Source of the DNA: Phenylobacterium sp. CCH9-H3
GTDB lineage: Bacteria > Pseudomonadota > Alphaproteobacteria > Caulobacterales > Caulobacteraceae
Direction: 5' to 3'
Length of the DNA: 30,889 nt
Assembly: GCF_001557235.1 (NCBI RefSeq)
Contig: NZ_LSJI01000162.1
Location: 1-30,889, forward strand
A model generated the notes under the pieces. It had not been told where the DNA came from, did no database searches, and saw only the letters and a list, made by a program, of their open reading frames with translations. Of this stretch, positions 1 to 9,085 are shown piece by piece. The stretch's first letter is position 1; the number at the start of each line of letters is the position of its first letter. The position numbers were made by a program, and so were the translations under genes.

Positions 1-1463
1 TGGCTGGGAGCAGGCAAACGCACATCGATGACTCCGAACTCGCCCAGGCCCAGCATCTTGCCTGCGACGATCCGCCCCTGCGGGTCGATCAACGCGGAGA
101 CGCCGGTCGGCGTGGAGCGTACGATCGGCAAGCCCTGCTCGATGGCGCGATAGCTGGCGATGTTGAGGTGCTGCCAGGGTCCGCTGGTGCGGCCGAACCA
201 GGCGTCGTTCGACACATTCAGGATCCAGGCCGGCCGTTCCCTGCCGGCGCCAAGGCCCGGGAACAGGGCCTCGTAGCAGATCAGCGGCTGCACCGCGGGC
301 ATGCCTTCGACCACCAAGGGGCGGGGCGTGGGGCCGGCGGTGAAGTCATCCGGCATGTGCACCAGAGCCCGGATGCCCAGCCGGCCGGCCAGATCGCCCA
401 GCGGCATGAACTCGCCGAACGGCACCAGCCGGAACTTGTCGTAATAGCCCACCACCCGCAGCGCCGCGTCCTCACGCCGGAACGCCACCAGGGTGTTGAA
501 GTAGCGATAGTCGCCGCGGCCGTCCGGCTCCGCGCGGTTGGCGCCCATCAGCAGGATCTGCCCCGGGCGAACCGCATCGCGCAGGCGCGGCGCATAGGGC
601 GAGCCCGCGGCGATCAGGTCGTCGATGACCGCCGGCAAGGCGCCCTCCGGCCAGATGACCACGTCGGGACGCCGCGCGGCAGGGCGCCGGGTCAGGTCCT
701 CGTAGGCCGAGAACACCAGGTCGAGGTTCTCGGGCTTCCACTTGTCCTTCTGGTCGATGTTGGCCTGCACCACGCGGATCACCGGCGCGTCGGCCGCGTA
801 GGTCGGCCGCGCCGCGGCGGCCAGGCGGCCCGCGCCACCCGCGTAGAGGATCGTCAGGCCGATCCCGGCCGCCACCAGCATCGCCGCCTGCGCCGAGCGG
901 CGGACCGAAAGCATCAGGATCGCCGGCGTGGAGGCCAGGGCCAGGGTGATCCAGGTCAGCCCATAGGCGCCCACCACGGCCGCCGCCTGGGACGGGGCGC
1001 TGCCGGCCCGCCAGGCTTCGCCCACCAGGTTCCAGGGGAAGCCGGTCAGGATGTGGCCACGCAGCCATTCGGCGGCGGCGAAGACCCCGGCGAAGACCAG
1101 CACCTTCCACGCACTGCGCGGACGCAGCGCCCGATAGGCGAGGCCAGCGAGCCCCCAGAACAAGGCCAGTCCGCCGCCCATCAGCACCACCGCAAACGGC
1201 GCCATCCAGCCGTAGATCGCCGCGTCGACAAGGAAGGGTTCGCCGATCCACCAGGTGGAGAGGCCGAAATAGCCAAGACCCGCGAGCCAGCCCATGAGGA
1301 ACGCCTGCCGCAGAGGCTTCGGACCTTGGATTGTCTCCAGCCGCAGCAGGACGAGGCTGAACCCCAGCAGGCCGACCGCCACGCCGAACGGCGGATGCGC
1401 CAGGCCCGCAGCCAGCCCGCCCAGGAGCGCCGTCACCGGGGCATACCAGCGGGATCGCGCCAC
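1..1463 (-). CDS. lnt: Apolipoprotein N-acyltransferase, C-terminus beyond the window edge
   Basis: Inner-membrane enzyme that adds the third acyl chain, from a phospholipid, to the N-terminal cysteine of apolipoproteins, the last step of lipoprotein maturation. The window holds 487 codons. The N-terminus reads GLAAGLAHPPF and then GYFGLSTWWIGEPFL, typical of the membrane part. The nitrilase-like periplasmic domain carries the catalytic triad: Glu273 in VIWPEGALP, Lys343 in YYDKFRLVPFGEF and Cys396 in PLICYEALFP, close to E267/K335/C387 of E. coli Lnt. The conserved NVSNDAWFG block lies near the left edge; the last membrane helix is outside. The GTG start directly follows the corC stop (TGAGTG), so translation is probably coupled. 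The frame is consistent at both ends and at all three catalytic residues. Confidence 0.95.
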   Translation of the reverse strand, partial: MARSRWYAPVTALLGGLAAGLAHPPFGVAVGLLGFSLVLLRLETIQGPKPLRQAFLMGWLAGLGYFGLSTWWIGEPFLVDAAIYGWMAPFAVVLMGGGLALFWGLAGLAYRALRPRSAWKVLVFAGVFAAAEWLRGHILTGFPWNLVGEAWRAGSAPSQAAAVVGAYGLTWITLALASTPAILMLSVRRSAQAAMLVAAGIGLTILYAGGAGRLAAAARPTYAADAPVIRVVQANIDQKDKWKPENLDLVFSAYEDLTRRPAARRPDVVIWPEGALPAVIDDLIAAGSPYAPRLRDAVRPGQILLMGANRAEPDGRGDYRYFNTLVAFRREDAALRVVGYYDKFRLVPFGEFMPLGDLAGRLGIRALVHMPDDFTAGPTPRPLVVEGMPAVQPLICYEALFPGLGAGRERPAWILNVSNDAWFGRTSGPWQHLNIASYRAIEQGLPIVRSTPTGVSALIDPQGRIVAGKMLGLGEFGVIDVRLPAPS

Positions 1464-2363
1464 TCAGGCCTCGGCGGGGGCTTCGGCCACGGGCGTCCGG
1501 CGGACCCGCACGCGCTTCACGCGTCGAGGGTCGGCCGCCAGCACCTCGAGCAGGTAGCCGTCAGGATGCTCGATCCGCTCGCGCCGCTGGGGCACGCGCC
1601 CGGCCAGGGCGTTGACCAGGCCGGCGACCGTGTCGATCTCTTCGTCGAGGTCCTCCGGCGCCAGGTCCGCGCCGTCGCCGATGGCGTGTTCGAGTTCCTC
1701 CAGGGGCGCGCGACCATCGACGATCCAGCCCTCGTCGTCGGCGACGATGGGCAGGTAGGCCTGGTCGCTTTCCTCGTCGTGCTCGTCGGAGATGTCGCCG
1801 ACCAGGGTTTCCAGCAGATCCTCGAGCGTGACGAGGCCGTCGACCCCGCCGAACTCGTCGATGACCAGGGCCATATGGATGCGCTTGGCCCGCATGGTGG
1901 TCAGCAGACGTTCGGCCGCCATCGACGGCGGCACGTAGAGGACCTCGCGGACCAGGTGGCGGCGGCCCGCCAGGACGTGGTCGTCGGGCTTGGGCTGGCG
2001 CGACTTGCTGGCGAGCAGCTTGAACACGTCCTTCACGTGGACGACGCCCACCGGCTCGTCCAGCGTCTCCTTGTACACCGGCATCCGGCTGTGCTCGGCG
2101 TCCACGAAGCGGGCGATCAGCTCGGCGAAGGTGCAGCCGCGCTCTATGCCGACGATGTCGGCGCGCGGCTTCATCACATCCTCGACCCGCAGGTCCTGGA
2201 ACGCGCGCGCCTGGCTGACCAGCTCGCCACCGGCCTCGCTCAGGGGCTCGGGAGCCTCGTCGGCGGCCGCCTCGGCGGTGCGCCGGAAGAGATCGAACAG
2301 GCCGAGGAGCCCGCGCCTGCGCCGGCGCGGGCTCTGTCGACTAGGAGGTTCGGGGTCGTTCAT
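1464..2363 (-). CDS. corC: CorC/HlyC-type CBS-domain protein (YbeX family)
   Basis: Soluble paired-CBS protein of 299 residues from the chosen ATG. An arginine-rich N-terminus (residues 13-17) is followed by two CBS domains (about 60-117 and 136-190, with VVHVKDVF and GLVTLEDLLE) and a CorC_HlyC transporter-associated domain (about 205-288, DEGWIVDGRAPLEEL). There is no N-terminal DUF21 membrane domain, so it is the short YbeX-like form. The family was linked to Mg/Co efflux, but its place next to ybeY and lnt suggests a role in ribosome or RNA homeostasis; that is inference. I chose the ATG at 2363 because AAGGAGAG sits just upstream; longer starts would lie deep inside ybeY. It overlaps the ybeY end by 23 bases. 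Confidence 0.93.
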   Translation of the reverse strand: MNDPEPPSRQSPRRRRRGLLGLFDLFRRTAEAAADEAPEPLSEAGGELVSQARAFQDLRVEDVMKPRADIVGIERGCTFAELIARFVDAEHSRMPVYKETLDEPVGVVHVKDVFKLLASKSRQPKPDDHVLAGRRHLVREVLYVPPSMAAERLLTTMRAKRIHMALVIDEFGGVDGLVTLEDLLETLVGDISDEHDEESDQAYLPIVADDEGWIVDGRAPLEELEHAIGDGADLAPEDLDEEIDTVAGLVNALAGRVPQRRERIEHPDGYLLEVLAADPRRVKRVRVRRTPVAEAPAEA

Positions 2364-2817
2364 GCTCTCCTTCACCGGCCGCATAGGGGTCTGGGACGCC
2401 CAGACCGGCCAGCACCGCACGCTCAAGGCCTTCCATGGCCTCGGCCTCATCATCGCCGATGTGATCGTATCCGAGAAGATGCAGAACGCCGTGAACCGTC
2501 AGGTGCTGCAAATGGTGGCTGAGCGGCTTGCCCTGCTCGGCCGCCTCGCGCGCGCAGATCCCATAGGCCAGGGCCACGTCGCCCAGGTGATCCTCGGGAT
2601 TCGGCGGCGCGGGGAACGACAGGACGTTGGTCGCCGAATCCTTGCCCCGGAAACGGCCATTTAGCTCGCGCACCGATTCGTCGTCGGTCAGCAGTAGAGT
2701 CACGGCCCCCGAGACCCCCTCAGAGGCCAGTGCCGCCTCGGCCGCCTTGCGCACGCGCGCTTCCGCGTCGGGCAGGGCGGCAGTCCACGCCGGGTCTTCG
2801 ACCTCGATGTCGATCAA
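2341..2817 (-). CDS. ybeY: Endoribonuclease YbeY (rRNA maturation factor)
   Basis: Zinc-dependent single-strand endoribonuclease involved in 16S rRNA 3'-end maturation and ribosome quality control. The protein has 158 residues, normal for the family. The metal site HGVLHLLGYDH is at residues 109-119 (His109, His113, His119). The preceding SATNVLSFPAP and HLGDVALAYG blocks are family signatures. The start is a TTG at 2817 that shares the four bases TTGA with the phoH stop, so translation is probably coupled. The residues right after it, [10 protein letters not shown], match where family members begin. The end overlaps corC. Confidence 0.95.
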   Translation of the reverse strand: MIDIEVEDPAWTAALPDAEARVRKAAEAALASEGVSGAVTLLLTDDESVRELNGRFRGKDSATNVLSFPAPPNPEDHLGDVALAYGICAREAAEQGKPLSHHLQHLTVHGVLHLLGYDHIGDDEAEAMEGLERAVLAGLGVPDPYAAGEGEHERPRTS

Positions 2818-3766
2818 ACCGTGCGTCCACGCTTGGCCGCGTCGGCGTCGTAGGCGTTGACGATCCGCTCGACGAGGGGATGGCGCACCACGTCCTCGGA
2901 CGAGAAGCGGACCACGCCGATGCCCCGGACGCCTTCCAGCAGGCCCACCGCATGGGCCAGGCCGCTGTCGCCGGGATTGGGCAGGTCGATCTGGGTCGGA
3001 TCGCCCGTCACCGCCATGCGCGAGCCTTCGCCCAGGCGCGTCAGCACCATCTTCATCTGGGCGCGGCTGGCGTTCTGGGCCTCGTCGACGATGACGAAGG
3101 CGTGGCTCAGCGTACGGCCCCGCAGGAACGCGATGGGCGCCACTTCGATCTCGCCCTTCTCGCGGCGCCGCCGAAGCTGCTCGGCGCCCAGGATGTCGGT
3201 CAGCGCCTCCCAGACCGGCGCCATGTAGGGGTCGACCTTCTCGTTCATGTCGCCCGGCAGGAAGCCCAGGCGCTCACCGGCCTCCACCGCGGGCCGCGAG
3301 ACGATCAGCCGGTCCACCGCTCCGCGCAGCAGCATGCCCGCGCCGTGTGCCACGGCCAGGAAGGTCTTGCCGGTGCCGGCGGGACCCAGGCCGAACACCA
3401 GCTCGCACTGGCCCAGGGCATCGAGGTACTTCGCCTGGGTTGCGGTCTTGGGCACCACCTGGCCGCGGCGACCGACCGGCAGGTTCGCCGCGCCCGGCGC
3501 GCCGGGACCCGAACGCGCCTGGCCGATGGCGACGCGGACGTCCGCCTCCTCGATCTCCAGACCCTGGTCGGCGCGCTCGGCGATACTCTGCACGGCCTTC
3601 TTGGCCTGGCCGCGAGCCTTGGCGTCGCCGGACAGCGACACGCCTCCGCCGGGCGTCTCGACCAGGACGCCGAACGCGTCCTCGATCAGGGCGGCGTGGC
3701 GGCTGTTGGCCCCCGCCACCGCGCGGACGGCGGCGTCGGACAGGGCGATGAATTCGGGCGCTCGGC

Positions 3767-3770
<4 letters not shown>
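2814..3770 (-). CDS. phoH: PhoH-family ATPase
   Basis: Cytoplasmic P-loop ATPase of the PhoH/YbeZ family, 318 residues. Walker A is GPAGTGKT (129-136) and Walker B is VIVDEAQN (226-233), within the PhoH signature [33 protein letters not shown] (about 252-264) is the sensor-like segment. YbeZ-type PhoH proteins are coded beside YbeY in most proteobacteria and are thought to act with it as an RNA helicase or remodelling partner. The start is TTG at 3770, which overlaps the miaB TGA as TTGA. The N-terminal [21 protein letters not shown] region aligns with the usual N-domain, supporting this start. Confidence 0.94.
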
Positions 3771-5113
<1,343 letters not shown>

Positions 5114-5174
5114 GGCCGGGGTTATGGGGTTGCGGACCGGGCGGCGCAAGTTTCCCGCCCAATCCCGCGGAAGC

Positions 5175-5585
5175 TCACTCCTCGATCGGCATCCCGTAGA
5201 GCTCGAGCCGGTGGTCCACGAGTTTGTAGCCGAGCTTCTTGGCGATCGCGATCTGCAGGGCCTCGATCTCCTCGTCCACGAACTCGACGACCTTGCCGGT
5301 CTTCATGTCGATCAGGTGGTCGTGGTGGTCTTCGCTATGCTCTTCGTAGCGCGAGCGTCCGTCGCGGAAGTCGAGGCGGTCGATGATGCCCGCCTCCTCG
5401 AAGAGGCGCACGGTCCGGTAGACCGTGGCGATGGAGATGTGCGGGTCAACGGCGTGGGCGCGGCGATGCAGCTCCTCCACATCGGGATGGTCGGTGGCCT
5501 GGGAGAGCACGCGCGCGATCACGCGACGCTGCTCCGTCATGCGCATGTTCTTCTCGAGGCAAAGTTTCTCGATGCGGTCCGACAC
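5175..5585 (-). CDS. fur: Ferric uptake regulator Fur, lacking the C-terminal CxxC
   Basis: Fe(II)-dependent repressor, 136 residues. A winged-helix DNA-binding domain (1-83; [18 protein letters not shown] is the recognition region) is followed by the dimerisation domain. Metal ligands match E. coli numbering: His33, Glu81, His88 and His90 form one site, and His87, Asp89, Glu108 and His125 the other. The structural Zn cysteines at E. coli 93 and 96 are Asp93 and Thr96 here ([12 protein letters not shown]); the only cysteine is Cys9. The same loss is known in alphaproteobacterial Fur. The start is GTG at 5585 with an AGAGAGG ribosome site upstream; later ATGs (codons 14, 16) would cut helix 1. 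It lies 33 bases after rimI and 61 before miaB, probably one transcript. Confidence 0.94.
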   Translation of the reverse strand: MSDRIEKLCLEKNMRMTEQRRVIARVLSQATDHPDVEELHRRAHAVDPHISIATVYRTVRLFEEAGIIDRLDFRDGRSRYEEHSEDHHDHLIDMKTGKVVEFVDEEIEALQIAIAKKLGYKLVDHRLELYGMPIEE

Positions 5586-5618
5586 GTGGGCCTCTCTTCG
5601 TTCACGTAGAGGATAGGT

Positions 5619-6077
5619 CTAGTCAGGTCCGGATGTAAGGTCGAGACGCATGACGAGGGCATCGGCGCGGCCCGCGGCCCCACGGTCGTAGTAGCCCCGC
5701 CGCAGGCCGGCGCGGTGGAAGCCGAGACGCTCGTAGAGGGCCACGGCGCCCGAATTGCCCACATCGACCTCCAGGAACACTGCCTGGGCGCCGGCCTGGC
5801 GCGCCACGCCGAGCGCGGCGGTCATCAGCGCCTGGCCCACGCCCCGGCGCCGCGCCCAGGGGGCCACGCCGACGGTGAGAATCTCGGCCTCGCCCGCCAC
5901 GGTCCGGCACACCAGCACGCCGGCCGGGTCCTCCCCCCGCACGACGAACCCGAACACGCCGCTGCCGCCATCCAGCAAGGCGTCGAAATCGGCCTCGTCC
6001 CAGGGCTTGTCGAAGGCCTGGGCGTGAACGGCGGCCATGTCCGGCGCGTCGGCCGCCGTCGCGGCGGTCAGCTCCAT
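5619..6077 (-). CDS. rimI: Ribosomal-protein-alanine N-acetyltransferase (RimI-like GNAT)
   Basis: GNAT-fold acetyltransferase of 152 residues, expected to acetylate the N-terminal alanine of ribosomal protein S18 and possibly other N-termini. The acetyl-CoA pyrophosphate loop is VAPWARRRGVGQALM (residues about 71-85). The RimI-type C-terminal block is EVDVGNSGAVALYERLGF followed by RRGYYDRG and DALVMRLDL. The ATG overlaps the tsaB end by 10 bases; tsaB-rimI adjacency is widely conserved and supports the RimI assignment over a generic GNAT. Substrate specificity is inferred from family and context. Confidence 0.9.
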   Translation of the reverse strand: MELTAATAADAPDMAAVHAQAFDKPWDEADFDALLDGGSGVFGFVVRGEDPAGVLVCRTVAGEAEILTVGVAPWARRRGVGQALMTAALGVARQAGAQAVFLEVDVGNSGAVALYERLGFHRAGLRRGYYDRGAAGRADALVMRLDLTSGPD

Positions 6078-6715
6078 GGGTCAATCCCGCCGGGCAGCTT
6101 GGCGTCGGGCGCGCGGAGGTAGAGCGGACGGATCGGCGCGGCGGGCCGCGCGGCGGCCAGGCGGGCCACGGCGCGGGCGTCGCAGCCTTCCGGCGTCAGG
6201 ACATGCGCGCCCGGCGCCGCGTCCGCCAGCAACGGCGCGCCTGAGCCTACCAGGGTCAGGGCCCGACCCATGGCCAACTCGGTCAGCCGGGCCGCAGCTG
6301 TGCCGACCGGCAGGACGTCGGGCGCCATCAGGGCGTGGCCATCGTCGAACACCTGGAGATAGAGCTGGTCCCGGCGGGCGTCGATGACGGCGGCGACCAG
6401 GCCCTGCGCCTCGGCGGCCAGAGCCTCCAGCGACCCTATGCCCACGGCCGGGACGCCGAGCGCCGAGCCGAGGCCTTTGGCGAAGGCGACGCCCACCCGC
6501 AGGCCGGTGAAGGAGCCCGGCCCGACCGTGGCGCCGATCCGTTGCAGCCTTGAGAACGGGAGGCCGGCGGCGGCCATCACGGCCTCGGCCATCGGGGCCA
6601 GCCGCTCCTGGTGGCCGCGCGCCATCGCCGCCGACGCATGCGCCAGCACCGTCTCGCCATCGAGCACGGCCACCGAACAGGCGTTGAGGCAGGTGTCGAG
6701 CCCGAGGACGATCAT
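6068..6715 (-). CDS. tsaB: tRNA threonylcarbamoyladenosine biosynthesis protein TsaB
   Basis: Non-catalytic ASKHA-fold partner of TsaD in the complex that makes t6A37 in ANN-decoding tRNAs. The protein has 215 residues, typical for TsaB. It begins MIVLGLDTCLNACSVAVLDG, the phosphate-1 strand region. The family signature GATVGPGSFTGLRVG (about residues 61-75) and KGLGSALGVPAVGIGSLEALA follow, then VIDARRDQLYLQVF. Cytoplasmic. ATG start; the rimI start lies inside its 3' end, so the two are coupled. MiaB downstream modifies position 37 of another tRNA set, so this cluster holds two tRNA-37 modification genes. Confidence 0.95.
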   Translation of the reverse strand: MIVLGLDTCLNACSVAVLDGETVLAHASAAMARGHQERLAPMAEAVMAAAGLPFSRLQRIGATVGPGSFTGLRVGVAFAKGLGSALGVPAVGIGSLEALAAEAQGLVAAVIDARRDQLYLQVFDDGHALMAPDVLPVGTAAARLTELAMGRALTLVGSGAPLLADAAPGAHVLTPEGCDARAVARLAAARPAAPIRPLYLRAPDAKLPGGIDPWS

Positions 6716-6772
6716 GGGTGGGGCGTAGCGGATGCGCGGCCGCTCGGGAAGCGGCGGCGCTCGGCCCCGGTC

Positions 6773-7348
6773 CTAGAGCGCCTGTTCGACCGCCGTGACT
6801 TCCGGCACGTAGTGCTTGAGCATGTTCTCGACCCCGGCCTTCAGCGTCGCCGAGGACGACGGGCAGCCGGAACAGGCCCCGCGCATGTTCAGCCACACTA
6901 CGCCGGTCTCGACGTCGAAGCGGTTGAACAGGATGTCGCCGCCGTCCTGGGCCACCGCCGGGCGGATGCGGGTGTCCAAGAGGTCCTTGATCTCGGCCAC
7001 GATCTGGGCGGTCTCGCCCTCGTAGACGCCGTCGTCATGGCCGCCCGCCTCGCTGTCGCCGTCGTCGGCGAACAGCGGCCGGCCCAAGGTGAAGTGGTCC
7101 ATGATCGCCGCCAGAATCGGCGCCTTCATGAGGGGCCAGTCCACCGAGGCGTGCTTGCCCACCGTGATGAAGTCGGGGCCGTAGAACACCCGGGTCACGC
7201 CGGTGACCTCGAACAGCTCGGCGGCCAGCGGCGAGGCGGCGGCCTCCTCGGGGCTGCGGAAATCCCGCGTGCCGTCTCCCAGCACGGTCTTCCCGGGCAG
7301 GAACTTCAGGACCTCGGGGTTCGGCGTGGCTTCGGTCTGGATGAACAT
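6773..7348 (-). CDS. Nfu-type iron-sulfur cluster carrier (NifU C-terminal domain protein)
   Basis: Fe-S scaffold or carrier protein of 191 residues. The N-terminal Nfu_N domain (1-88; FIQTEATPNPEVLKFLPGK, DWPLMKAPILAAI) is joined by an acidic linker (DDGDSEAGGHDDG, about 95-107) to the NifU-like domain (about 112-185). The cluster-binding CxxC is Cys159/Cys162 in MRGACSGCPSSSATLK. This is the architecture of mitochondrial NFU1 and alphaproteobacterial relatives. I chose the ATG at 7348 because it gives the canonical MFIQTE start; a longer in-frame start at 7393 adds an uncharacteristic basic stretch. It lies 57 bases upstream of tsaB, just before Fur and the 4Fe-4S enzyme MiaB in the same direction. 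Confidence 0.93.
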   Translation of the reverse strand: MFIQTEATPNPEVLKFLPGKTVLGDGTRDFRSPEEAAASPLAAELFEVTGVTRVFYGPDFITVGKHASVDWPLMKAPILAAIMDHFTLGRPLFADDGDSEAGGHDDGVYEGETAQIVAEIKDLLDTRIRPAVAQDGGDILFNRFDVETGVVWLNMRGACSGCPSSSATLKAGVENMLKHYVPEVTAVEQAL

Positions 7349-7395
7349 GGCAGAAGATGTGGCGTCTGGCGCGGCGCGGCGCAATAGCGGCAAAT

Positions 7396-7872
7396 CTACG
7401 CCAGGTCGGTGATTTCCTCGTCGGTGAGGTCGCCGGGGACGATAGTGATCGGCACCTTGCGGCTGCCGAATTTCACGCCGTCCTTGGCGATGGCGGCGAC
7501 CAGCGGGCCGGGGCCGCGCCCCCCGACCGCGGCGGCCAGCACCATGACCTTGATGTCCGGGTCCTCGGATAGCACCTGCTTCAGGGCCGCCCGCGTGGAA
7601 TCGGCCTCCTTGATCAGGAACTCGGGCGCGAGGCCCGTCTCCGCCTGGACGTACTCGGCCGTCTGCTGCAGCGAGGCCTCGGCCTCCTGCCGCTGCTGGC
7701 GGGCGATCTCGTCGCGCACCCCGGACCAGTGTTCGAAGACCGCGGGCTCGATCACCTTCAGCAGCGCCACATAGCCTCCGGTCGAGCGCGCGCGACGGCA
7801 GGCGAAGCGGAGCGCCGCCTGGAACTCCGCCGTCTCGTCGGCCACCACGAGGAACTTGCGCCGGTTGCTCAT
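7396..7872 (-). CDS. Universal stress protein (UspA family)
   Basis: Single-domain USP of 158 residues. It starts RRKFLVVADETAEFQAALRF, the first strand and helix of the Usp fold. It ends GGRGPGPLVAAIAKDGVKF then KVPITIVPG, corresponding to the nucleotide-binding loop and last strand; the loop departs from the classical G-2x-G-9x-G(S/T) spacing, so ATP binding is uncertain. The ATG at 7872 fits the family start; longer starts would run into trpS. It lies between trpS (55 bases) and the Nfu gene (47 bases) on the same strand. The specific stress response cannot be read from the sequence. Confidence 0.87.
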   Translation of the reverse strand: MSNRRKFLVVADETAEFQAALRFACRRARSTGGYVALLKVIEPAVFEHWSGVRDEIARQQRQEAEASLQQTAEYVQAETGLAPEFLIKEADSTRAALKQVLSEDPDIKVMVLAAAVGGRGPGPLVAAIAKDGVKFGSRKVPITIVPGDLTDEEITDLA

Positions 7873-7927
7873 GGGCGGAACCTGCGCTGCGGCGAGCGAC
7901 GAGGCAAGACGGCTGAGGCCGACCGCG

Positions 7928-8962
7928 TCAGCCCGCCCAGTACCCCACCAGTTTCTTGACCTCGGCCACCGTAGGCGCGGCGAGTTCGCGCGCCCGGGTC
8001 GCGCCGTCGGCCAGGATGCGGTCGATCTCGGCCGGATCCGCCAGCAGCCGGCGCATCTCGCCGCCGATCGGGCCCATGACCGAGACGGCCAGGTCCGCCA
8101 GCTTCGGCTTGAACGCCCCGAAGCCCTGGCCGGCGAATTCGGCCAGCACCTGGGCCTCAGTCTGGCCGGCAAGGGCGGCGTAGATGGTCACCAGGTTCTT
8201 GGCCTCGGCGCGACTTTCCAGCCCCTCCATGGTCTCGGGCAGGGGGTCCGGGTCGGTGCGCGCCTTGCGGACCTTCTGCGAGATGGCGTCGGCGTCGTCG
8301 GTCAGGTTGATGCGCGAATTGTCCGAGGGGTCGGACTTGGACATCTTGGCCGACCCGTCCCGCAGGCTCATCACCCGGGCGCCAGGCCCCTGGGTCAGTG
8401 GCTCGGGCAGCGGGAAGAAGCCCGGCGCCGAGAAGTCGTTGTTGAACTTCTGGGCGATGTCGCGGGTCAGCTCCAGGTGCTGCTTCTGGTCGTCGCCCAC
8501 CGGCACCTTGGTGGCCTTGTAGGCCAGGATGTCGGCCGCCTGGAGCACGGGGTAGGTGTAGAGCCCGACGCTCTCGCGCTCCTTGTGCTTGCCGGCCTTG
8601 TCCTTGAACTGGGTCATGCGGTCGAGCCAGCCGAGGCGGGCGACGCAGTTGAACACCCAGGCCAGCTCGGCGTGCTCAGGCACGGCCGACTGGGCGAAAA
8701 TGGTGGCGACCTGCGGGTCCAGACCCGTGGCGAGATAGGCCGCGGCGATCTCGCGGACCTGCTGCTTCAGCTTCGCCGGCTCCTGCCACACGGTGATGGC
8801 GTGCATGTCGGCCACGAAGATGAGGGTGGGGATCTCGTGCTGAAGGCGCGCGAACTTCACCAGCGCGCCCAGGTAGTTGCCCAGGTGCAGGTTGCCGGAC
8901 GGCTGGACGCCGGAGAGCACGCGTTCGGGACCCGCGTAAGGGGCCGGAGCTTGGTCGGTCAT
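7928..8962 (-). CDS. trpS: Tryptophanyl-tRNA synthetase
   Basis: Class I aminoacyl-tRNA synthetase charging tRNA-Trp; 344 residues from the ATG at 8962, normal for bacterial TrpRS. The HIGH-type motif is HLGNYLG (about 26-32) within [13 protein letters not shown]. The second class I motif is KMSKSDPSD (about 207). The [17 protein letters not shown] segment is family-typical. An in-frame start at 9013 would add an unrelated extension; GAGAAG lies upstream of the chosen ATG. It is separated from murJ by 123 bases, unusually wide for this cluster, and that gap holds a tiny ORF with two Trp codons (described separately). Confidence 0.96.
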   Translation of the reverse strand: MTDQAPAPYAGPERVLSGVQPSGNLHLGNYLGALVKFARLQHEIPTLIFVADMHAITVWQEPAKLKQQVREIAAAYLATGLDPQVATIFAQSAVPEHAELAWVFNCVARLGWLDRMTQFKDKAGKHKERESVGLYTYPVLQAADILAYKATKVPVGDDQKQHLELTRDIAQKFNNDFSAPGFFPLPEPLTQGPGARVMSLRDGSAKMSKSDPSDNSRINLTDDADAISQKVRKARTDPDPLPETMEGLESRAEAKNLVTIYAALAGQTEAQVLAEFAGQGFGAFKPKLADLAVSVMGPIGGEMRRLLADPAEIDRILADGATRARELAAPTVAEVKKLVGYWAG

Positions 8963-9023
8963 GATGGTGGCTTCTCTAGGAAACGGACAGGCGGGCGCAA
9001 GCCCGGTTTTCACGGGTGGGCGG

Positions 9024-9059
9024 TCAGCGCCATCGCCAGGTGAGACGTTCGAAAGCCAT
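9024..9059 (-). other. Possible 11-codon Trp-containing leader ORF before trpS
   Basis: ATG at 9059, TGA at 9024-9026, coding [11 protein letters not shown]. Two of the last four codons are TGG. It lies between murJ and trpS on the trpS strand. Downstream there is a short CGGGC-TTGC-GCCCG hairpin, but no clear U-tract and no ribosome site before the ATG. A ribosome-mediated trpS attenuator is possible; chance is at least as likely. Confidence 0.2.
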
Positions 9060-9085
9060 GCGCAGCCGATAGCGCCGCCGCACGG

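Noticed and set aside
168..2522. A 784-codon plus-strand open frame over lnt, corC and ybeY
   Set aside because: It is a shadow of three well-supported minus-strand genes; its product is repetitive Arg/His/Gln-rich sequence without a fold signature.
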